A DNA stretch of 11,004 bases, taken from NCBI RefSeq assembly GCF_000721075.1, contig NZ_JOEQ01000073.1, positions 1 to 11,004 on the forward strand. The letters run 5' to 3'. This DNA comes from Streptosporangium amethystogenes. GTDB taxonomy: Bacteria; Actinomycetota; Actinomycetes; Streptosporangiales; Streptosporangiaceae. Both the position numbers and the translations under genes were made by a program. This document shows positions 5,568 through 11,004 of this stretch, piece after piece. The number at the start of each line of letters is the position of its first letter. The first letter of the stretch is position 1. The notes under the pieces were generated by a model that saw only the letters and a program-made list of their open reading frames with translations, ran no database searches and was not told the DNA's origin.

Positions 5568-7460
5568 GTGGCCGGCAGGACTGGGCCACTACAGGCGTGG
5601 CTGCTCAAGGGCTTACAGACCGACCGTAAGCAGATCGAGCACGGTCCGCACAAGAAGCACACCTGGTGGCAGGTCATGTGCCTCACGGGCGTCGACTACT
5701 TCTCCACCCTCGGTTACCAGCCGGGCATCGCGGCGCTCGCGGCCGGCGCGCTGTCACCGCTGGCGACGCTGCTGCTGGTCATCCTCACCCTGTTCGGGGC
5801 GCTGCCCGTCTACCGCAGGGTCGCGGAGGAGAGCCCGCACGGCCAGGGCTCGATCGCGATGCTGGAAAAGCTGGCCCCGCAGTGGTGGGGCAAGTTGTTC
5901 GTTCTCGCCCTGCTCGGGTTCGCCGCCACCGACTTCGTCATCACGATGACGCTCTCGGCCGCCGACGCGACGGCCCACATCCTGGAGAACCCGTTCGTGC
6001 CCGACTTCCTGTCAGGCCGGCGGGTGCTGGTCACGCTCGTGCTGCTCGCCCTGCTCGGCGGGGTGTTCCTGATGGGCTTCAGCGAGGCGATCGGCATCGC
6101 CGTCGTCCTCGTGGGCGTCTACCTCGTGCTCAACGCGATCGTGGTGGCCGTGGCCGTCACGCACGTGCTCGATGCCCCCGACCTGGTCATCGACTGGCAA
6201 CACGCGCTGACCACGACCTACACCAGCCCGATGGCCATGATCGGGCTCTCCCTGCTGGTGATGCCGAAGCTCGCACTGGGCCTGTCGGGGTTCGAGACGG
6301 GCGTCGCGGTGATGCCGATCGTCAAGGGCGAGGTCCAGGACCGGATCAAGGGCACCAAGCGGCTGCTGACCTCGGCGGCCATCATCATGAGCGTCTTCCT
6401 GATCTTCAGTAGCTTCGTCACCACCGTGCTGATCCCGGAGAAGGAGTTCGAGGAGGGCGGCAAGGCCTCAGGGCGGGCGCTGGCATTCCTCGCGCACGGT
6501 TTCCTCGGCGACTGGTTCGGTACGTTGTACGACATCAGCACCATCGCGATCCTCTGGTTCGCCGGGGCGTCGGCGATGGCGGGCCTGATCAATCTGGTGC
6601 CGCGCTACCTGCCCAGGTACGGCATGGCGCCCGACTGGACGCGGGCCGTTCGCCCGCTGGTCCTGGTGTTCAGTGCGATCGGCTTCGCCATCACGATCAT
6701 CTTCGACGCCGATGTCGAAGCCCAGGGCGGTGCCTACGCCACCGGTGTGCTCGTGCTGATTTTGTCCGCCTCCGTCGCCGTGACGCTGTCCGCGTGGCGC
6801 AAGGGCCAGACCAGGCTGACGGGCGGCTTCGCCGCCGTCTCCGCCGTCTTTGCCTTCACGCTGGTGGACAACGTGTTCGAGCGTCCGGACGGGGTGAAGA
6901 TAGCGTTCTTCTTCATCGTGGCGATCATCGTGACCTCGCTCGTCTCCCGGACGACCCGCTCCACCGAACTGCGCGTCACCAAGGTGACCTATGACCCGCT
7001 GGCCGAGCAGTTCGTCAACGGGGCCTGCGGCGAGGTGCACCTGATCGCCAATGAGCCGCACGAACGTGACCAGGCCGAATATCACGACAAGCTGCGCGAG
7101 CAGTGGCTCAACCACCGTCTGCGCAGCTCGGAGCAGGTCATGTTCGTCGAGGTGACGGTCGTCGACGCCTCGGAGTTCGAGACCGAGCTGGTCGTGCACG
7201 GAGAGGAACGCTTCGGCCAGCGGATCCTGCGCTTCGAGAGCCCCACGGTGCCCAACTCGCTGGCCGCGCTCCTGCTCGACCTGCGTGATCGTACGGGGCG
7301 GATACCGCACATCTACTTCCACTGGACCGAGGGCAATCCGGTGGCGGCGATGCTGCGCTACCTGCTGTTCGGCGGCGGGGACGTGCCACCGATGACCCGA
7401 GAGGTCCTCCGCCAGGCGGAACCGGACATCACCCGCAGGCCGCACGTCCACGTCGGGTGA
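5568..7460 (+). CDS. KimA-like APC-superfamily potassium transporter with C-terminal cytoplasmic domain
   Basis: The product has 630 residues. Start is GTG 5568, with GGGGAGG (5554-5560) seven bases upstream. Residues about 36-460 contain some 12 hydrophobic segments with APC-fold features: [13 protein letters not shown] at 41-53, GQGSIAMLE at 92-100, TDFVITMT at 121-128, GLSGFETG at 238-245 and GGAYATG at 387-393. Residues 461-630 form a soluble domain. The spacing of D43/Y50, D122/T126, E243 and Y390 closely follows the potassium-site residues I recall for Bacillus subtilis KimA (D36/Y43, D117/T121, E233, Y377), a high-affinity H+/K+ symporter. Lying just upstream of kdp supports potassium as substrate. 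An amino-acid permease is the alternative, and is the label automatic pipelines usually give. KimA in Bacillus is controlled by c-di-AMP; no such riboswitch was recognised here. Confidence 0.8.
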   Translation: MAGRTGPLQAWLLKGLQTDRKQIEHGPHKKHTWWQVMCLTGVDYFSTLGYQPGIAALAAGALSPLATLLLVILTLFGALPVYRRVAEESPHGQGSIAMLEKLAPQWWGKLFVLALLGFAATDFVITMTLSAADATAHILENPFVPDFLSGRRVLVTLVLLALLGGVFLMGFSEAIGIAVVLVGVYLVLNAIVVAVAVTHVLDAPDLVIDWQHALTTTYTSPMAMIGLSLLVMPKLALGLSGFETGVAVMPIVKGEVQDRIKGTKRLLTSAAIIMSVFLIFSSFVTTVLIPEKEFEEGGKASGRALAFLAHGFLGDWFGTLYDISTIAILWFAGASAMAGLINLVPRYLPRYGMAPDWTRAVRPLVLVFSAIGFAITIIFDADVEAQGGAYATGVLVLILSASVAVTLSAWRKGQTRLTGGFAAVSAVFAFTLVDNVFERPDGVKIAFFFIVAIIVTSLVSRTTRSTELRVTKVTYDPLAEQFVNGACGEVHLIANEPHERDQAEYHDKLREQWLNHRLRSSEQVMFVEVTVVDASEFETELVVHGEERFGQRILRFESPTVPNSLAALLLDLRDRTGRIPHIYFHWTEGNPVAAMLRYLLFGGGDVPPMTREVLRQAEPDITRRPHVHVG

Positions 7461-7669
7461 TCCTCACTCCTCGGTGAAGCGCGGGTCCTGCCGGTCGAGG
7501 TGGCGTCGCAGGCGCGCCTCTCCCGCGCACCGTTTCCGCCGTGCCGTCAAGAAGGTGTCAACAGTTGGCCTGCGGGCGTATGGAATGCGTTAAGGACGGC
7601 AAAATCTCCCAAATATTCCGCTTTTCTATGGGTGTTAGAAGAGCAAACATCCGGATTAGAGGAGTGGGG
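7461..7669 (+). promoter_or_regulatory. kdp leader region with AT-rich segment
   Basis: This 209-base gap precedes the kdp operon. Positions 7601-7660 are only about 38% G+C (23 of 60 bases), in sharp contrast to the surrounding DNA, and lead into the RBS AGAGGAG at 7658-7664. The T-rich and A-rich runs (CAAATATTCCGCTTTTC) are the kind of sequence that the response regulator KdpE binds in other bacteria. TTGGCC (7565-7570) with TTAAGG-like bases about 18 positions on could be a weak promoter. No clear transcription terminator for the upstream transporter gene was found, so read-through is possible. Confidence 0.45.
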
Positions 7670-7753
7670 ATGACCGACGTCATCTTCGTCGCCCTGACGA
7701 TCACGTTGTTCGTGATCTTCGGGTTCGTCGTCAAGGCGGTGGAGCGCCTGTGA
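7670..7753 (+). CDS. 27-residue membrane microprotein at the head of the kdp operon
   Basis: ATG 7670 is five bases after AGAGGAG. The peptide starts [20 protein letters not shown] and ends with a basic/acidic tail (VKAVERL). One membrane-spanning segment covers about residues 4-21. Its TGA (7751-7753) overlaps the GTG of kdpF by four bases (GTGA), so it is translationally coupled to the operon. I recall similar unannotated short ORFs (D-x2-F-x2-L...ERL) ahead of kdpF/kdpA in other bacteria, but no name. A role in assembling or stabilising the Kdp complex, as proposed for KdpF, is inference. Gene finders usually miss it because of its size. Confidence 0.75.
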   Translation: MTDVIFVALTITLFVIFGFVVKAVERL

Positions 7754-7839
7754 GCGCCATCAACGCCATCGGCCTCGTGGTGGTCGTCGGCCTGGTGATC
7801 TTCATGGTCGCGGCCCTGCTGTTCCCGGAGCGGTTCTAG
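7750..7839 (+). CDS. kdpF: K+-transporting ATPase small subunit KdpF
   Basis: The peptide of 29 residues starts at GTG 7750, five bases after GGTGGAG, and ends in LLFPERF, the hallmark C-terminus of KdpF ([AL]LxPE[RK]F). It has a single membrane helix at about residues 6-24. In Escherichia coli KdpF binds the KdpABC complex at the membrane, stabilises it and is not strictly essential. The TAG stop at 7837-7839 shares its G with the GTG start of kdpA, and the start overlaps the preceding microprotein, so translation is coupled on both sides. Confidence 0.9.
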   Translation: MSAINAIGLVVVVGLVIFMVAALLFPERF

Positions 7840-9500
7840 TGAGTACGACAGTAGCCGGGATCATCTTCGTCGCATCCCTCATCATCGCCCTCGCGCTGAC
7901 GCACAGGCCGCTCGGCGACTACATATACCGCGTGTACTCGGGTGTCAGGCACAACGTCGTCGAGCGTGGCATCTACCGCCTGCTCGGCGTCCGGCCGGAC
8001 GCCGAGCAGCGGTGGGGTGTTTACGCCCGCAGTGTGCTGGCGTTCTCTGTCGTGTCGATCCTGTTCGTGTACGGCATGCAGCGCCTGCAGGACAAGTTGT
8101 GGTTGTCACTCGGCTTCGACCCGGTGCCCGACCACATCGCGTGGAACACCGCGATCAGCTTCGTCACCAACACCAACTGGCAGGCCTACTCGGGTGAGTC
8201 CACCATGGGCCACCTGGTGCAGATGGCCGCGCTGGCCGTACAGAACTTCGTGTCCGCCTCCGTCGGCATGGCGGTGGCGATCGCGCTGGTGCGCGGCTTC
8301 GCCCGCAACCGGGCTGACACCATCGGCAACTTCTGGGTCGACCTGGTGCGTGGCACGGTCCGTATCCTGCTGCCCATCGCCTTTGTCGGCGCACTGGTGC
8401 TGGTGGCCGGCGGTCTGGTGCAGAACTTCGCCTCCCCGCACGAGCTGAGCACCCTGACCGGCGGCACTCAGGCGATCACCGGCGGCCCGGTGGCCAGCCA
8501 GGAGGTCATCAAGGAACTCGGCACCAACGGCGGTGGCTTCTACAACACCAACTCGTCGCACCCGTTCGAGAACGCCACCGGCTGGACCAACTGGTTCGAG
8601 ATCTTCCTGATCCTGCTCATCCCGTTCGCCATGCCGCGCGCCTTCGGCAAGATGGTCGGCCAGGTCAGGCAGGGTTACGCGATTCTCGCCGTGATGGCGA
8701 TCATCGCCATCACCAGTGTCGTGCTGACCAACGTCTTCGAACTGAGCGCCAACGCCACCGTGCCGCAGGCCATCGGCTCGGCGATGGAGGGCAAGGACGT
8801 CAGGTTCGGCGTCTCCAACTCCGCGACGTTCGCCGCGGCGACGACTCTCACGAGCACCGGCGCGGTCAACTCCTTCCACGACTCCTACACCCCGCTCGGC
8901 GGCATGATGACGTTGTTCAACATGATGCTGGGCGAGGTCGCACCCGGCGGCGTGGGAGCCGGCCTGTACGGCATGCTGGTGCTGGCCGTGATCACGGTCT
9001 TCGTGGCCGGGCTCATGGTCGGCCGTACCCCCGAATACCTGGGCAAGAAGATCGGCGCCCGTGAGATCAAGCTGGCCTCGATGTACTTCCTGGTCACTCC
9101 GACCCTCGTGCTCGTCGGTACGGCTGCCGCCATGGGCAACGAAGCGGGTCTGGCGGCCATGCTGAACAGTGGCCCACACGGGTTCTCCGAGATCCTCTAC
9201 GCCTTCACCAGCGCCTCGAACAACAACGGCTCCGCGTTCGGTGGCGTCACCGTCAATACGCCCTGGTACGACGTGGCGCTCGGTCTGTGCATGGTGCTCG
9301 GCCGCTTCCTGCCGATCATCTTCGTGCTGGCCCTGGCCGGATCGCTGGCCAGGCAGGCCCCGGTTCCCGAGTCCGCAGGCACGCTGCCCACCCACCGGCC
9401 GCAGTTCGTCGGCATGGTGGTCGGCGTCACGATCATCCTGGTCGCCCTGACCTTCCTCCCGGCCCTGGCGCTGGGCCCGCTCGCAGAAGGAATCAGCTAA
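7839..9500 (+). CDS. kdpA: K+-transporting ATPase subunit KdpA (potassium channel-like subunit)
   Basis: The product has 553 residues, full length for KdpA, the membrane subunit of the high-affinity KdpFABC potassium pump that selects and binds K+. It is related to SKT-type channels and has four pore-loop repeats, all visible: [10 protein letters not shown] at 111-120, [13 protein letters not shown] at 228-240 (the GGG holds the glycine important for selectivity in E. coli), [11 protein letters not shown] at 345-355 and [11 protein letters not shown] at 459-469. About ten hydrophobic segments are present. Start GTG 7839 overlaps the kdpF stop by one base, with GGAG eight bases upstream. Its TAA overlaps the kdpB ATG by one base. 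Nothing is broken or unusual in it. Confidence 0.98.
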   Translation: MSTTVAGIIFVASLIIALALTHRPLGDYIYRVYSGVRHNVVERGIYRLLGVRPDAEQRWGVYARSVLAFSVVSILFVYGMQRLQDKLWLSLGFDPVPDHIAWNTAISFVTNTNWQAYSGESTMGHLVQMAALAVQNFVSASVGMAVAIALVRGFARNRADTIGNFWVDLVRGTVRILLPIAFVGALVLVAGGLVQNFASPHELSTLTGGTQAITGGPVASQEVIKELGTNGGGFYNTNSSHPFENATGWTNWFEIFLILLIPFAMPRAFGKMVGQVRQGYAILAVMAIIAITSVVLTNVFELSANATVPQAIGSAMEGKDVRFGVSNSATFAAATTLTSTGAVNSFHDSYTPLGGMMTLFNMMLGEVAPGGVGAGLYGMLVLAVITVFVAGLMVGRTPEYLGKKIGAREIKLASMYFLVTPTLVLVGTAAAMGNEAGLAAMLNSGPHGFSEILYAFTSASNNNGSAFGGVTVNTPWYDVALGLCMVLGRFLPIIFVLALAGSLARQAPVPESAGTLPTHRPQFVGMVVGVTIILVALTFLPALALGPLAEGIS

Positions 9501-11004
9501 TGTCCACCCCAGTGCTCGAGGCGCCGGGACAGGCGCCGACGCCGCAGAAGAACGACAGGGTCGGCGGTGGTCTGCTCGACCCCAAGCAGTTGATCAAGTC
9601 ACTGCCCGACGCGTTGAGGAAGCTGAACCCGGTCTCGCTGTGGCGCAACCCGGTGATGCTGATCGTGGAGATCGGCGCGCTGGCCACCACGGTCCTCGCC
9701 GCCACCAGCGAGTCGTCGTTCTTCGCCTGGGCCATCGCCGTCTGGCTGTGGCTGACGGTGGTCTTCGCCAACCTCGCCGAGGCCGTCGCGGAGGGCCGTG
9801 GAAAGGCGCAGGCCGCCACGCTCCGTGCCGCCAAGCGCGACACCACCGCCCGCCGACTGTCCGGCTGGGCGCCGGGCGCGAACGTGTCCTCGTGGGACAC
9901 CGTCGGCGCGCCGGAGCTCAAGCAGGGCGATCACGTGATCGTCGAAGCCGGGGAGATCATCCCCGGCGACGGTGACGTGATCGAGGGCATCGCCTCGGTG
10001 GACGAGTCGGCCATCACCGGCGAGTCCGCACCCGTGATCCGCGAATCGGGTGGTGACCGCTCGGCGGTGACCGGCGGCACCAGGGTGTTGTCCGACCGGA
10101 TCATCGTCCGCATCACCCAGAAGCCGGGCGAGAGCTTCATCGACCGGATGATCGCCCTGGTCGAGGGCGCCGACCGGCAGAAGACACCCAACGAGATCGC
10201 GCTGAACATCCTGCTGGCCGCTTTGACGATCATCTTCCTGGTCGCCACCGTCACCATGCAGCCGATGGCGATCTACGCCAAGAACGTCAACCCCGGCATC
10301 GCCGACTCTCTCGCCCTGACGGGCGACGGCGTCACCGGCATCGTGCTGGTCTCGCTGCTGGTCTGCCTCATCCCGACCACGATCGGCGCGCTGCTGTCGG
10401 CCATCGGTATCGCGGGTATGGACCGGCTGGTCCAGCGCAACGTCCTGGCCATGTCCGGCCGCGCGGTCGAGGCGGCAGGAGACGTCAGCACCCTGCTGCT
10501 GGACAAGACCGGCACGATCACGCTGGGCAACAGGCAGGCATCGGAGTTCCAGCCCGCTTCGGGGATCTCCGCCGACGACCTGGCCGCTGCCGCGCAGCTT
10601 GCGAGCCTCGCCGACGAGACGCCTGAGGGCCGCTCGATCGTGGTCTACGCCAAGCAGGCGTACGGTCTACGTGAACGTCAGCCAGGCGAGCTCGCCCACG
10701 CCGAGTGGGTGGAGTTCACCGCCCAGACCCGCATGTCGGGGGTCGACGTCGACGGCCGGCAGGTGCGTAAAGGCGCGGCGACGGCCGTCATGAGGTGGGT
10801 ACGGGAGAACGGTGGCCGCGCGACCGAGGAGGTCGGCCAGCTGGTCGACGGCATCTCGGCCTCGGGGGGCACCCCGCTGGTCGTCGGTGAGATCGTCGAC
10901 GGTAAGGCGCGGGTGCTGGGGGTGATTCACCTCAAGGATGTCGTCAAGCAGGGGATGCGCGAGCGGTTCGACGAGATGCGCCGGATGGGCATCCGTACCG
11001 TCAT
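9500..11004 (+). CDS. kdpB: K+-transporting P-type ATPase subunit KdpB, 5' part (cut by window edge)
   Basis: The frame is open from ATG 9500 (AGAAGGA eight bases upstream) to the window end: 501 codons of the usual 680-710. KdpB hydrolyses ATP to drive K+ uptake through KdpA. Visible motifs are the early membrane pair (residues 50-95), the actuator loop TGES at 173-176, membrane helices near 236-260 and 278-303 with the P-type motif LIPTT at 290-294, and the phosphorylation site DKTGT at 335-339. The nucleotide-binding domain follows with FTAQTRMSG at 406-414, KGA at 424-426, and HLKD at 477-480 leading into the P-domain. The TGES serine (176), the counterpart of the E. coli Ser162 phosphorylated for inhibition, is kept. 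The first 30 residues are Pro/Gln-rich and variable. Coupled to kdpA; kdpC is expected downstream. Confidence 0.98.
   Translation, partial: MSTPVLEAPGQAPTPQKNDRVGGGLLDPKQLIKSLPDALRKLNPVSLWRNPVMLIVEIGALATTVLAATSESSFFAWAIAVWLWLTVVFANLAEAVAEGRGKAQAATLRAAKRDTTARRLSGWAPGANVSSWDTVGAPELKQGDHVIVEAGEIIPGDGDVIEGIASVDESAITGESAPVIRESGGDRSAVTGGTRVLSDRIIVRITQKPGESFIDRMIALVEGADRQKTPNEIALNILLAALTIIFLVATVTMQPMAIYAKNVNPGIADSLALTGDGVTGIVLVSLLVCLIPTTIGALLSAIGIAGMDRLVQRNVLAMSGRAVEAAGDVSTLLLDKTGTITLGNRQASEFQPASGISADDLAAAAQLASLADETPEGRSIVVYAKQAYGLRERQPGELAHAEWVEFTAQTRMSGVDVDGRQVRKGAATAVMRWVRENGGRATEEVGQLVDGISASGGTPLVVGEIVDGKARVLGVIHLKDVVKQGMRERFDEMRRMGIRTV

Noticed and set aside
6468..7451. Minus-strand open frame of 327 codons opposite the KimA-like gene
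   Set aside because: Same antisense shadow composition; no domain pattern.
8106..9395. Long minus-strand open frame (429 codons) opposite kdpA
   Set aside because: His/Gly/Arg/Asp-rich composition typical of the reverse strand of a GC-rich gene; kdpA on the plus strand is unmistakable.

Overview
High-GC DNA (roughly 68-70% G+C by eye) with GTG starts, GC-ending codons and tightly overlapping operon genes. It fits an actinomycete chromosome. The style of the small secreted proteins and the kdp operon suggests a filamentous genus, possibly of the Streptosporangiaceae, but that placement is inference.

Positions 1-1473 are a graveyard of mobile elements. The first codons of an IS3-type transposase run off the left edge on the minus strand. 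Next comes a tyrosine recombinase whose catalytic core has been deleted. Then come IS21-type IstA and IstB fragments fused by a deletion, and the C-terminal tail of a second tyrosine integrase with a one-base frameshift. None of these could make an active enzyme. A possible 29-residue membrane peptide (1570-1659, minus) lies beside them.

Positions 1754-4143 hold a GlxA/FtrA-type AraC regulator (minus) divergent from three consecutive small secreted cysteine-containing proteins (plus). The first and third share an A-C-x-K-C motif and look like diverged paralogues. The first has an unusual start: the ATG that carries the good ribosome-binding site is followed immediately by TAA, and the frame continues through an otherwise ordinary signal peptide. 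A strong GC hairpin separates the second and third genes. A TauE/SafE-family permease (minus, 4254-5021) converges on the third.

Positions 5022-5567 are mostly non-coding, with an orphan stretch of codon-biased sequence and a cluster of TTGACG/TGACGTCA motifs.

Positions 5568-11004 form a potassium-uptake region. A KimA-like APC-superfamily transporter with a soluble C-terminal domain is followed by an AT-rich leader. The kdp operon then runs: a 27-residue unnamed membrane microprotein, kdpF, kdpA and the first 501 codons of kdpB, each overlapping the next by 1 to 4 bases. The two transport systems probably give potassium uptake at different affinities: KimA-like secondary uptake, and the Kdp ATPase at very low potassium. 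The rest of kdpB, and probably kdpC and regulators, lie beyond the right edge.
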